Shown here in pieces: positions 29,134 to 41,550 of a stretch of 64,000 bases of DNA. A model generated the notes under the pieces. The model was given only the letters and a program-made list of their open reading frames with translations, was not told where the DNA came from and did no database searches. The stretch's first letter is position 1. Every line of letters begins with the position of its first letter. Source of the stretch: Paracyclopina nana. Taxonomy: Eukaryota; Arthropoda; Copepoda; Cyclopoida; Cyclopettidae. Where the stretch lies: positions 8,556,001 to 8,620,000 of the forward strand of contig JAGUCH010000001.1 in NCBI GenBank assembly GCA_019096065.1. Direction: 5' to 3'. The position numbers were made by a program, and so were the translations under genes.

Positions 29134-31340
29134 GTTTAGCAGTGCAACGTACGATCGCTAACTGAGGAAAAATGAAACCTGACAGGTGTAACACATGCTC
29201 TGTTGATGATAGCTTTCGAGTAGGTGAAACTAAGAGACGTATCAAGAGAGAATGCTCACTATGTAGCGTTTATACCTGCATTGAATTGATCGAATATTAT
29301 CTACATTAGTAAAAGTCATCATAATCATACACTGGACCCGGCTACGAAAAAATGCTTTCAGGAGATACATATCGAGACAAAAAAAACATTCATTATTTAG
29401 CTCGTTGAGTAACTCTTTATTTTATCCGCGAGGCTGCAAACGCCATTTCAAGTGATTTATTGCCATCGTTTTGTATCGGAGCGAAATTGGCTCTTTTTAG
29501 GCTATGCTGTATATGGTTAACAAGGCCGTTGAGTTAGTTTCACATAAGCCCGGTTCCAACAACAAAATAAGTATAGTATAAGTACGATTAACCAGTATAG
29601 TATGGTGCAGCTGAGCGCGCGAGCTAGCACGGACCATACTATACTTATAAGTATAAGTAAGGTGTCTATACTATACTGATTTTCATTGTTGGAACCGGGC
29701 TATTGACTGATGCGAAAATTGCAAAAATTCTCAATTGCACTTTAAGTTATAATATGTTATTTAACTTCTTTAGACAAATGTAATCCAAACTTACTAAGCG
29801 AATAAGCTATTTAAGAGACCGATATTTTTGCTCCACACTTCAGAGACCGGAAAAGATCCTTACGCTGGAAGGAGTAAGCAACAATTTGACACAAGTTCTT
29901 CGAGTATCGGCCAGCATTTACCTTTCTGAAAGGCCTACTTAGAGATTGGAGCAAGGCAGGCTACAATTGACTGCACTCAGTGTAATTCATTTATGTGCTA
30001 CTTGAATAATGAATACTTTTTGACATAATTGGTAAAAAGAACATGTGTGAGAGCGGCCATTTTTCATGCTTACTTTAGAAGCTTTTTTAAGAAGAAATCC
30101 GACACTATACATTACTGTTAAAAGCTTCCTACTCAAGTTTTTGAAGAGCAGCATGAAAATGGCAAAAACTTTTTTCAGCCTCTTTACGCCCGCTTGGTCA
30201 ACGCCTTTTTAAAAAGAAGCAAATATTTCGCTATACTTATTTGCAAGTGTTCTGCATAACCAATTGTTGATGCTCTTTTGTTCATTTTTGGGCGACTTTC
30301 TCCCATTGTGCCGTACGCGGAATATAGAGCAAAAATGCGCTCAAGATTGAAGGTGTCAAACCATCTCTTCTCGCGCACGTTTTCAATGACTTCGTAGCAG
30401 CAGCCGGACCAACAATTAGCTGAAGAAATGTGCAAAGTTCAGAAGACTTTAAGCAAACAATGATCAAATGCAGGTGAGTGTTCTCTTCAATTACTTTTCC
30501 GTGCTTGGAAATATTTTTGAGCACTGACACGCACCCATTACAAATACTTCCATAAAGGGATGGAAAAACAAATATTTTTTTCCTTCACTTGAAGAATATC
30601 TGTCATGACATGTATTTGTTCATGCTAGATAGATTAATTTCAGCAGAAATGCTTTAAAAACAAAAGTAAGAAAAACAGGTTTATGTACACGCGCATTAGA
30701 AAATATTCGCAGATTGAAGCTTCAAATACCCCACATATAAAATCAGAAGGCCTAACTTTCGTAGGTTCACATTGGAAGGCAAATCGCTAGAATGACCAGG
30801 AAAAGATAATCAAGATTTTATGGCCACAGTTGTCCTTTTTGAGCTCAGTGCATCTCTTTTCATGGGGTCTCCTCATAACGCGTCCGTGCTGAAATACAAG
30901 AGCACGCACATGACCTCACTTAACATTCGTAATTTAAATTACACCTTCTTGCAATTCCGTGAAATTAGATTTCCAATGATACTCGCTTGAGATAGCCCAT
31001 AGTAATGATAACATTGAAACAACGGAATAGATTAATATCGGTAAAAAAGCTTTTTAAAAGCAAACTTTGCTCGCACTTTGATGCTTAAAAGCACAAATAT
31101 TATGTTTCATTCATCAAATGGAAATGCTCATTTGCTTGCTAGATCACAGAAATTACGCTCTATTTTTCTTCTCTGTTATGTTTCAGGCTGACCACACGAG
31201 TTGGCCCCTTTGTGAACTAGGTGAAAGTCATAATCTTTGGCACATCTCTGACCTTGGCTTTGTTGGTTGCCAAATTGCGCAATAATCTTGATGATGGCTG
31301 AAAAATTTATGAGCCGAAATTGAGCCCAACATGATCAACA
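29134..31340. other. Intergenic DNA with one foldback element
   Basis: Apart from the inverted-repeat element at 29547-29701, I see only short frames. The stretch just before 31341 must include the innexin promoter, but no TATA/Inr pair stands out. Confidence 0.4.
29547..29701. mobile_element. 155-bp foldback/MITE-like element
   Basis: The ends are perfect inverted repeats of about 15 bp, AGCCCGGTTCCAACA at 29547-29561 and its complement at 29687-29701. Inside, several GTATAGTATA-type motifs face each other, so much of the element can fold back. It has no coding capacity. A target duplication is not clear. The type is a non-autonomous DNA element, superfamily unknown. Confidence 0.65.
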
Positions 31341-34182
31341 ATGGCAGGAGGAGGATTTGACTTGTGGTATCAAGTCCGGAGATTTGCGGATCTTGACCCG
31401 GTGCAAATTGATGGTTGGGTCTTCAGACTCCATTACTGGGTGACAAGTACAGGGATTTTCGCTGCTAGTGCTGTAGCTTTTGCAAAGCAGTACTTTGGAG
31501 ATCCCATCGAGTGTATCTTTGTAAGTTACCAGATTTCTATTGATTTTGCACAATGCAGCCAATAGGCAAGATGCTCTAATATGCACATTTGTAAAAATGT
31601 CCCACATGGCCTACACGCAAACACCCTCTGATTGGTCTTGATGCATCAGCAAAATCATTTCATGCAGGCTACCAAACCCTTGGGGAAATAGAGCTAGCTG
31701 TTTTTGCCTTGTATCCTCTGTTACATAAGCATCCAATTTAGAAGGTTGGACAGCGATTAATTTTCTTTTAGCCAATAATTCTTTTGAGCACATACTTCAA
31801 ATTGTAGGTAGTAACCAGTTACTTTCCCCTAATGTTCTTTTAGCGTCATTTGGACACCGTAATGGCAGTTTATGGCTACAGGGGCATAAAAAATTTGCGG
31901 TTGATCGCCTACCGAGTGGGCTTTCATGAAATTCTAGCTACTCAGATCAAACTTGGTGTATCAGTCATCGCTTTTATGTTGGACAGCAAGAAAAGCAAAA
32001 TTTCCGTGGGAACGCGCGCTGATAAAGTAGCAAAGTTTTTGGATATTCCTAAAGTTTGAGCAGAGAAGATTTGACGGGCCCCAAAATGCTGATCTTTCTG
32101 AAATACATGGGGCTGAGTAAGGTGTTTTTGTTTTCCTGCAGGACGCAAAACATGGCGCAGAAATCAAGGCTGTGGACGCCTATTGTTGGCTCCATTCCAC
32201 GGTGCATTTAGACATCAGCCTATTAAGGAAGCTAAACTCAATGCCACAAATCAGAAGTCCTTGTATCGGCCTCACTTCTCCCTCGGCGGGCTTAGAGGCC
32301 TCGGGCTCATCAGCCCCTTTGGAAACCCTTTACTACCAATGGGTTCCATTCTTCCTCCTCTTCCAAGTGAGTTCACCAAAATTACCTCCCTAGGCTAAAA
32401 GGCTCATATTCACCAAGCTGCTTTTCTTACATCCCCCCACATCCAAAGAAAAGATTTTCAACAATCTGCAAAATTTACTCGTAATTCACTAAAACGGAAG
32501 GAAGGACCACGAAAAAAGTAAGGCAGAAATTGGCCCGCTAATTCCTCCCAAAGATTTACTGCCCCGTGCTTTGGCACTTGTTTTCTGCACTTAATTTGAC
32601 CACCACCATACCCAATCATCTGAATGCTCCCTCGAGACCGAGTCAAGAAAAAGAGGGGAGAGGAAATAGAATAACTTTGGATTACTCCACAAAAGCCACT
32701 GAGGCATAGCCCATTTGGAAAGCAACAAGGGAAAACTTTATGATGGTGTTGCTTAAAAAGCAAGGGAAGGGCTCCTGATGGATTAGCATAAAAAACGCTC
32801 AGATTAGTGAAACTCCTCCTATTTTTTGGAAAGCACGAGATTGATTTCGAGCTCATTTTTCAGGCCCTGTTATTCCGGCTTCCATGGAAGCTTTGGAGGC
32901 ACCTCGAGGGTGGCAAAATGGAAGAATTTGGCCTCGAGGCCAAACGACACTTGCTTTCACACGAGGACTCTGAATTGGTTGCCCGCCAATATGCAGAGGC
33001 CTTCGAGGCTGTTTTGCATCACAACAACCCTTACTTTTGGCAATTTGTCATGTGCGAGTTGCTCAACTTTGTCGTCCTCTTCGTGGTCATTTCCTTTACA
33101 GACATTTTTTTGGCCGGTCAATTTTGGGGCTACGGCTGGAGAGTGTACGATCATTACAAGCAGCAAAGCCTCTTTGATTCAGGTGGGGCCTCGAGAGGAA
33201 GGCCGACACCGATGTGCTCGCTTTTTCCCACTGTCACTTCGTAAGTTTTATGGGATAGTTACTTGCGAAGTCACAAATTCTGTAGCAGCTTTTGATTTTA
33301 AAGAAGTAGGTAATTGCTTTTGTTTTCATAAGCGAGTTCATCTCCGCAATTACTTTCTCAAGAACAATGCCCGGAAAAAAGCTCTACGCTGAAGGAAGTG
33401 CGCTCCTAAAAATGTTAAATATAATTCTTCCTCAGTAAATTGTTCTTAGCCACAAAGCTCCTTATATCGGCACACTGGGAAATGCACCCACATGATTGTT
33501 CTACTATAGCTTGTGCATTGAAGGAAAGTGGCCCTTTTTGAACTGCTCCGCTTTAGTGAGGTGGATTCCCCTCAGTGATAATCTGGATTTTGGTTGCAGA
33601 TGTCAATTTCCCTCTGGAGCCTTGACAGGCAATCTCAATGTGGATCATGCCATGTGTGTCCTCAGCTTGAACATCATCAACGACAAAATCTTTCTCCTCG
33701 AGTGGATTTGGTTCTATGTTCTGGCCCTTCTCTCCTCCGGATCCCTCATCATCTCGGCCATTCTAGTCGTTTTGCCGCCCACCAGAAAGCTATGGCTTAG
33801 GTGACATTTCTATTCCTATACTACCTTAAATGCTCTTATCTTTGGCAAATGAATGCAAATTGCATCTGAGGTCGGGCCTTCGCCGTGATTGTTGCACACT
33901 TCAATTACGGCCACTTTCAGGCAAAAAACGCGCATGTGGACCGAGCATGACCGCGAAGTCATCGAGGATATCATGGACAAGTGCTACATCGGGGACTGGT
34001 TTGTCCTTCATTTGCTCTCGAAAAACACGAATAGTTACATCTACAAGCGGATCGTCAAGGCTCTCGTCAACGTGATTCGTGAGAGGAAAACGTCCACATC
34101 CGTTAACGGCGGCGGCGGCTCAAGTAACGGAGGGAGGCGTTATTCGATGGAGCAAAGGCTGGAAGTGGTTAATGGGGTCTAA
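31341..34182 (+). CDS. Innexin (gap-junction channel protein)
   Basis: Five exons, 31341-31520, 32142-32366, 32864-33240, 33600-33800 and 33921-34182, join in frame to 414 aa; innexins are usually 350-450. Hallmarks are the N-terminal cytosolic segment before helix 1, QYFGDPIECI after it, a first extracellular loop with two cysteines (YCWLHST, SPCIGL), the signature YYQWVPF at helix 2, a cytoplasmic loop with KLW..LEGGKM, helix 3, a second extracellular loop (FPTVTSC and MCVLSLNIINDKIF) and helix 4. The tail ends in Gly/Ser-rich sequence. Established: innexins form hexameric or octameric hemichannels that dock into invertebrate gap junctions. All splice sites are GT-AG. The ATG at 31341 is chosen because the family starts a short distance before the first helix and upstream frames close. 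Confidence 0.92.
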
Positions 34183-34405
34183 GAGGCATAAACAAGTTTT
34201 TCTCACATGTGTTCCGCCAACTGCACAGTGGCGCGAACACAGCAGAGAAATGGATTAGCATGCTTACCTATTCAACCTTGGGACCTTCAACCGGTTCTTT
34301 GCCAACTGTGCTCTGCTATATACTAATTGGATTACCGATGGGACTTAGCTACTGCCTATTTTTTTCTTGTGTCCCATGGGATGCCATTTGGGGGTCCCCT
34401 ATACA

Positions 34406-34411
34406 AATAAA
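34406..34411 (+). terminator. Poly(A) signal of the innexin gene
   Basis: AATAAA about 225 bases past the stop, followed by a GT-rich stretch as expected downstream of a cleavage site. Confidence 0.55.
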
Positions 34412-34740
34412 AGTCTGTGTGTGTGTGCGCGCGATGAAATAGCAAATATACTGCCAATATCATACTACATATGACGTCATCATCCATTCCCAGAATATTT
34501 CATGCAAATTGACCTTAATATCGCGCACATTTCTATTCTTTGACAATATTACATGTATAGCAGGGCGGCTGATCTGAAAATCCCTGCACATCCCCTTTTA
34601 TGCAGGAAATCTCACAAGGACTTTTTCCCGTGCTGCAGAGGATAACTGACTTTCTCTTGGTCAATCTTGCCTCATCATATTGATACATTTAATTCAAGAA
34701 GCTGGTAAAAAATTACTAGAGTGTTGAAACATGAGAATAT

Positions 34741-34746
34741 TTTATT
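34741..34746 (-). terminator. Poly(A) signal of the polybromo gene
   Basis: AATAAA on the minus strand 32 bases past the TAA stop of the polybromo reading frame. Confidence 0.55.
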
Positions 34747-34777
34747 ACTATTTTACACCATTGAATTAAGCAGCTGC

Positions 34778-37700
34778 TTAAAGGGGGCCTTGAACAACCC
34801 TGGTGACCCCCAAAGAGTCGCACATGAGAAAGTCTCTCAGTGCCCACAGAGCATCCAAAGAGGTGCCGTGGTCTCCGTTGTTTGCCAGCCAATGAGCTGG
34901 TAGACGAGCTTCATCCGGACACCTGACGTTATCTTTGGTGGCTTGCAACTGCTTAGCCCAATTGCTCATAGTATTCGACTCCGTGGAAAGACCTTCAATG
35001 TACCTATTGTAAAGGAAGTGCACGAAGGGTTAAATCTATTGGAAAATTGCGGAATCTTCCTCAAAATCTCACCTGATGTAAGCCTCGGAATGTAGCAGTC
35101 TTTGTGGCCTGGGTGGAACGGTGTGGAAGATGGGCTCCACTTGCTTTACCGGAGCGGCATTTTGAGACGCTGCAATAAAAATCGTTGTTATAAAGATTTA
35201 TTTTCATCCGCACGCTCTCGAGTTTAACGAAGAGAGGCAACAGCATTAGCTTTCCATTTTTTCACTTGATAGGTAAAAACCTAATTACTTCGTCTCATCC
35301 AATTTAAAGTGCCAAAAATATCAGACAGTGTAACAATGGATGCCAATTGGCTGTTTTCGATGAGGAAAAAGAATGTTATTCATGCAGGGACGCTCTTAGG
35401 CTGAGCAGTGAAAGATAAAAGAAAAGTGAAAGCCTTGGCCAACAAACTCATCATTTAGATAGCAAGATTTTGCTAGGCCTAAAAAACATGAAGATAATCT
35501 TACGTGGTCGAGAAATGGTTTGATGCGGTGCTGGAGACATGCTACCCAAGCCCCGAGGGGCAGCTTGGGGTGTGGATGAGACCATGCTAACATTACCTCC
35601 TGTCATCATAGCCAATCCGGATTGGTTCAAATTGTGGCCATTCCGAGCCAACGTTTGTTGCTCAAGAATTTTACGTCTACACAGGTAAAAAAAAATACTA
35701 AAATGAAAAACGCATGCAAGAACATAAAAGAACATCATAGGAGCGCCAGAGGGAGTGGAAACATGAACTGAACATTGAACCCCATTCAGTTTACTTACAA
35801 CTCGAAGAAGCAGCTTGGTGCTCTATTTTTAAGGATTTGGACCCACTAAAATATTATGCATGTCAACCTTCTTAAAAGTTGGTCACTTTTTAAAAGTAAT
35901 TTTAAACACTTACTGTTCTTCAATTTTCTTCTCCTCGGCAGCTTTGACAGCATTGTCCTCGTTCATTTTCTTGGCTTTTTCTTCGTAGATTTGCTTTTCC
36001 ACATCTGTGAGTTGCCTCCACTAAAAATTAATCGACACAATATTTTAACAACTTGAGCTTAGCAATATGACGACGAGCTACACGTAGCGTAAAACGACAT
36101 GCAACAATGTTCATGCGACAATTGTCGTTATGAAGGCCGAAAAAAAAACTTTAAACAGCAAGGCCCTACAGTCAAAGTCAATTGGCATCTTCAGCAGAAA
36201 ACTATAACAGCTTTATCTAAATAATAAGATGGGACAACCGAAAATAGGGATGTCATGCCTCATTCGAGCTGGGTGGTGAACAACAGTATGAATAAAAGTC
36301 GGTATAAAGGGAGCCATGATTAACCTGATTGCCTATTTCTCTGCTGATTTCAGCAAAGTTTCCGCTCGCCATTTCGGCCTTGACCCTAAGCCAAATTTGC
36401 GACGAGAAAATTTGGTAGCCTGTTCGTAGCCTCGATTTGGCCACTTGATGCTGGCGCAGCTACGCAGAAAATTTCCTGATATTAGTATCGGGCGTTAAAT
36501 CTTTACCTTATCTCCGACAATTTTGCTGATTTCACCAAAAGAACAGGACTTGTTCTGGTCAGTCACAGCTTTGCGAATCTCGGAGGCAAACATGATGTAT
36601 GGGGTCACATATTTGTTGCCACCTCTCTTTACCTACAAAAAGTAATTGGCACAATTAAAGAATAAGTAAAGTGTTTCAAATTGATTCAAAAAGTTCTTAA
36701 CCTTTTTGCTGGCAGGAGTGCTTGGAATTGGGCTGTCCACGGATCCGATGGATGGAGCATCCATGGAATCTTCGTTGTCCACATCCATCATTGATACTCC
36801 ACCAGGAATGCTAACCAAGGCCGTCTCCTTTTGGGGCTTGATTGGCTTTTTAAAGTAGAAGACCTCATCGGCAGATACGAGCGTTGAGTTGTACTCATAG
36901 CGCTTGAGCCCGGTGGGTGGCAAATTCCGGATGACGCGTCGCGATTCATCATAGACATTTTCACAAATGTACACATCCTCCTCGCCGTACTGAGTTGGCC
37001 TTGATTTGACGTAGTCTTCCATTTCGAGGATGCAACAACGACCGACAACAGACAAGAGCGGATTAGTATCCTGGATCGTGGAAATGAAGGCCTCGCGGGG
37101 GTAAAACATTTGGGTCGACGGGTGTGGAGTCTCCTTAGGTGTTACAAACCAAGGGCCATGAAAGTAGGCCATGCCATCCGGAGCCGTCCACATGGAGTCG
37201 ATCTGGGCAATCAGGTTCTTTCCATTCTCGGCCCTGCAATTAGAAAGCAAACGTTGGACATGACTACAAGGTAGGCTAATATTCCCCATACCTAACGTAG
37301 ACTGCATCTCCTCTTCGCAGAGTGATAGGGCCTGGAATGGTGTATTGCTCATAGTAGACGCATCCATCTGCGTGGCCAGACACAGTTTCCGGATTCTCCC
37401 AAATGATGTTGGGTGGAATTTCCGTTTGCAGTGTGGTCTCCAGGATGGCCAGTTCCTCCAACTCTTCTTTGTGCTTTTCTACCCTCTCCTTGAAGACACT
37501 CATGACTCTCTTGGGCTCCAAAGGAACCTTCCTGTCTTCGATTGTCACATATTCCGGGGTGCTCCAGAAAAGCTTCATTTTCTTGAACGTCTTCGACTTG
37601 GGGCTGTAGCGAGACTCGCAAACAAAAATATCCTTGTCCTCGAAACCTTGTGGCTTCTTCGAAAAGTAGTCTTTGACAGACATCACATAGCATCTGCCAA

Positions 37701-40700
37701 CGATATCTTTGAAGGCCACATCCTTGAACTCGCTCGTACGAAAAACTTCTTTTTCCAAAAACTTTCGGGTTGGCACGTGGAAGGTGTCCATTGGGCGGAA
37801 TAGTTGGTTGCCCTTAAACATCTCCTTGGTGTTGGTAATATTTTCGATGGCATAAATGAGGGGTTCGGAACCCTTAGTGGCCGATTCAACGTAGACAAAG
37901 TCACCAACATGGTACTGTTCCTGGTTGAAGGTATGGGAGCTCGCAGACCCTTCAACATCTTTGACATCTTCAGTGGTGTCTTCGGGCTGCTCAGATTCTT
38001 GCTTGATTGCCTTCATGTCCTCCACGGACTTTAAGAGGTCGCTTTGAGTGTAGAGCAACGCCCTCGATTGAAGAATCTCGCCATGCCCACATGCTTCATC
38101 TCTGATGCGGATAAAGTGAGTTTGCAGCTCAACAGAGTCTTCAAAAACCTGTGAAATAAAAACTCAATTCAGAATATCGTCAAATGGTTGGGCGCTAGGC
38201 AACATGGCCTCCGATTCGTTGCTTAGCTTTTTGATGGGCATGGTAAATGCAATTTGCTGCATTCTGACAGTGCTGGAAGGCGTTTGGATCATAATGGTTG
38301 GAAACTCAATGGACAAGAGCAACGACAGAATTGCCACTATCAGACTTATTTCACAAATTGTGGGCATTATGGTGTGCCTTTTAGCAATCGTATTTTTGAC
38401 GAATGCAATCACCACTCTAGTTCGTTTTTGCAAGAAAGCTCCAAAATCAAGCAAGATTGGTCGTAAATAAATAAATTGTGAGCGTTCTAATGACAGACCT
38501 TCTTTGATTAAAGCTTACCTGGGAATCGGTCCTTGTCAAGTTACGAGCGCGTTCCAATACGCTGAAGATGTCTTTTTGGAAATCATCCAGCCTCTTGTAG
38601 AGCCCTCGATCCAACCTTCGCTTGATAAGGTCCAAATTGATGGCCCTGACCTTTTTGCCGTCAACCTCATCATGTTCTGGCAGCTCAGCCAAGCTGTCAG
38701 AAAAGCAGCGCTCTTCGGTATCTTGTTGGTTGTACATTTCGATGAAAATATGGCTGAGGATCTCTTGCACGGCCTCTGTCACATTGGGCACGGCCGACTC
38801 ATCGAGGTCTTCCTCCAAGAGCTTCTTGCAAGTTCTGGTCACCATGCTTTGCAATGTGAGAGCATCCTTATAAATTTGGGAGTCGGGCTCGTTGTACTTG
38901 CAGGCATTGTCGAACATCAACACCAGATCGGCCTGACACTCCTCGAGGCTGTTGTACGAGTTGGTCCTCAATTTGGTGGCAATCTTATCCAAATCTATGG
39001 GCCTTTTAATGACCTATTTATGAAATTATATGAAAATTGCCGATAACCCTAGATTGGTCGCGAATACCTCATAGTAGTCTGGGAACTCCTTAGCGTTTGG
39101 CAGCTTCATGAAGATAATAGCCAACTGACGGCCCTTAGGGTCCTTGTACTCCTTCACGGTGTCTACAAGCCTTTTGACCTTTTCTCCCAGAGCCTTTGGA
39201 GAGATGGGCTTCGTCCTTCGCGAGGGTTTCGTGGGAGCAGAGACGATGCCCATTTCCTTACACTTGGCGTACAGCTTCTTCTCCAACGTATTGGCGTCCT
39301 TCACGATGTCCGAGCCTTCCTCATTGTATTGTCTGCAATTGTTGAACATCAATCTAGCGTCGGCGATGAAATCGTCGACCATCTTATAAGAGCCATTCTT
39401 TATCCTCTCGTTGATGGTCTTCATGTCAATTGGGTTGGCAATGACTTCGTAGTAGTCTGGATAGTCCTTCTTGGAGGGTTTCTCCATGAACATTCCAATC
39501 AGTTCAACGCCATCCATGCTCTTGTACCTAAACAAATTGTATAGCATTTTTCCAGAAGAGCAGTAAATAATCATTATTGTCATACCTCAAGAGTGTGCTG
39601 TAAAGAGCCTTCATTTTCTTGACCTCTGAGTCACCGCCCATGTCCTCGTCATCGCCTGACTCGCTATCGTCCTCATCGTCATCCTCGCTGGTCTCCAAGT
39701 CCTCGTATTTATTCTTTGTGAACTTTTGGAGCTTGCACGCGTCCTTGAACAGCCGGGAGTCAGGTCTGTTGTAGGTCTTGCAGTTTTCGAACATGAGAAT
39801 GAGGTCTTCATAGAGTCCCGATGTCTCACCGTTGTACTCGCCATTTTTCAGCTTTTTCCTGATTACGTTCAGCGAAATTGGGTTGGAAATCGTGAGGTAA
39901 TAGTCTGGGAGTTCGCGCTTGGAGGGGAGCGTCAAGAAGGGCTCGGCCAGAGCATTTCCTCGGCTAGTTTTGTAATAGCGAACAGCGCTAAAAAGAGCCC
40001 ACAACGGATCCTCCTTGTCGATTCCCTCCTCACCTTCAGAGCTTTCTTCACTCTCGCTGTCTTCATACGACATGTTGGCAATCTGAGAAAAAATGAACTT
40101 ATCACTATCTTTTAGAGTACTACCCTATCAGCCTAGCAAGATAAATTAAAGTGCAGCGATTTCAATTCACTGCCTCCCCTTTTTTTCTTTTCATCATACC
40201 ATAGTGATCTAAAATGAAAAGGGGAAATAGCCTCCTCAATCAGTACTACACTTGAGAGCATTCAAAGTACCTCAGTGGAATAATGCTTTTTCGTGGTTTG
40301 AACCCTTCGAGTTGTTCTCGAGCCCCTATTTTCTCTGGCCACTTTATTAGCTTCCAGCTCAAACTTCTTCTGTTTGACCGTCTTCAAGATGATTCTGGCA
40401 TCCTTGTAAATCTGAGATCCAGGCTCGTTGAAGAGCTGCGCATTTTTGCACATTTGCCCAATATCATCCTCCAATTGGTTCAAGTTCGTGTACTTATTCT
40501 CCACGATTTTCGTCGCTATGATCTTCAAGTCGATGGGTTCGGTGATGACCTTGTAGTACTCGGGGTACCGCTTTTGGGAGGGCAAAAGGCGGAACATCAA
40601 GTGGAGCAGTCGAGTGGGATCAGCGGTGTCCGTGACGGTCATGACTGCACCGAAGAGCTCCTCAAGCATTTCAGACATTTCGTTCTCTTCGCTATCTTCG

Positions 40701-41550
40701 CGGCTTCCGAGGGTTGCAGCTGGATCCTCTCCGGCCTCAACTTTTGCTAAATAAAAAAGGTAATAAATTAGCGAGCAACTTTTGAGCCAAGGCTACTAAA
40801 TATGATTGGCAAGTGGCATTACCTAAGGCCTTGTTGAAAAGTTCGCTCAGCTCGCTCGCGTCCTTGTATTCCTGAGAGCCCTTTTTGTAGTACGCGTACG
40901 CATTTTTGAGCAATCGATCGAAATCTTCCTTGAGCTCCTCCAGCTTTGTGTACTCGTCCATTTTGAGTTTCTGCTGAATCCTCAACATGTCGATGGGGTC
41001 CGTGACGACCTCGTAGTAAGCCGGGTCTGTTCGACGCTTAGGGGCACGGATGAAAGTGTCACACAACTCGGTACCATCTTCGCGGCGATATCGGCGCACG
41101 AAGTCAAACAGAACTTGAAGCTGTTGAGCCTGCAAATAGCATTTAAATAGGTATGAGATGTAGCCGTGCGCGCTTATGGTTAGGCAAAGGGGGAAACATC
41201 ATGAGATTAAAGTCATGTAACAGAGGTGCATTATTTCAAATACTTCCGAGAGAGCCCTCAATCAGTTGGCACATTGAAAAAAGCTTTCGTCGCCTCCTTT
41301 TACAAAACTCGTTACAATGAATACCGAAATAGCTTTGATAACATGAAAGTAATTTTACCGGGTCCATTTTCTTTTTCTTTTTCGCCGGCTCAGGGGTTGC
41401 TGACCTTCTGGAGGTCGAGCCTTCGTTGCTCTCTTCATCCTTGGCTTCAGAAGCTGATCTTTTCTTATCTGAGGTTTCCAGAGAGGGCGTAGAATCACCT
41501 AGAAATATGTCAAGAAAAGAATCGTCAAAATCTGGTGTGATGATGTCCAT
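34778..41550 (-). CDS. PBRM1: Polybromo, PBAF (SWI/SNF) chromatin-remodelling subunit
   Basis: Fourteen minus-strand exons join without a stop to 1559 aa: 41550-41359, 41129-40823, 40746-40271, 40082-39586, 39527-39068, 39013-38519, 38148-37292, 37233-36702, 36632-36507, 36459-36325, 36020-35914, 35676-35504, 35169-35073 and 35003-34778. Domains in order: acidic/basic N-terminus, six bromodomains (exon 2, exon 3, exon 4, exons 4-5, exons 5-6, exons 6-7), two BAH domains (exons 7 and 8), an HMG box (exons 9-11) and the conserved C-terminal block with QRLLHSEAYI. Established: polybromo reads acetylated histones and targets the PBAF complex. The acetyl-lysine Asn is present in bromodomains 2-5, replaced by Tyr in the first (also so in vertebrates) and lost in the degenerate sixth. 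The start is the first ATG of exon 1. Confidence 0.95.
38204..38470 (+). CDS. Small two-helix membrane protein nested in a polybromo intron
   Basis: An 88-codon frame runs from an ATG (context CAACATGG) to TAA, entirely inside the 370-nt intron between polybromo exons 6 and 7, on the opposite strand. The protein has two strongly hydrophobic segments (about residues 8-32 and 46-72) separated by a polar, charged loop, and a basic Lys-rich tail. AATAAA overlaps the stop codon. It is not a shadow of coding sequence because the host strand is intronic here. I recognise no family. It may be a nested gene or a chance frame; a hydrophobic two-helix pattern with good context favours the former slightly. 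Confidence 0.4.
   Translation: MASDSLLSFLMGMVNAICCILTVLEGVWIIMVGNSMDKSNDRIATIRLISQIVGIMVCLLAIVFLTNAITTLVRFCKKAPKSSKIGRK

Larger units (their letters stand above)
34183..34777. other. Convergent 3' region of innexin and polybromo genes
   Basis: Non-coding. It holds the two facing poly(A) signals (34406-34411 plus, 34741-34746 minus) and a short GT/GC dinucleotide run near 34416-34432. Confidence 0.6.

Noticed and set aside
37345-37803. 152-codon plus frame across polybromo exon 7
   Set aside because: Antisense of the BAH-domain exon; no independent start or splice context.
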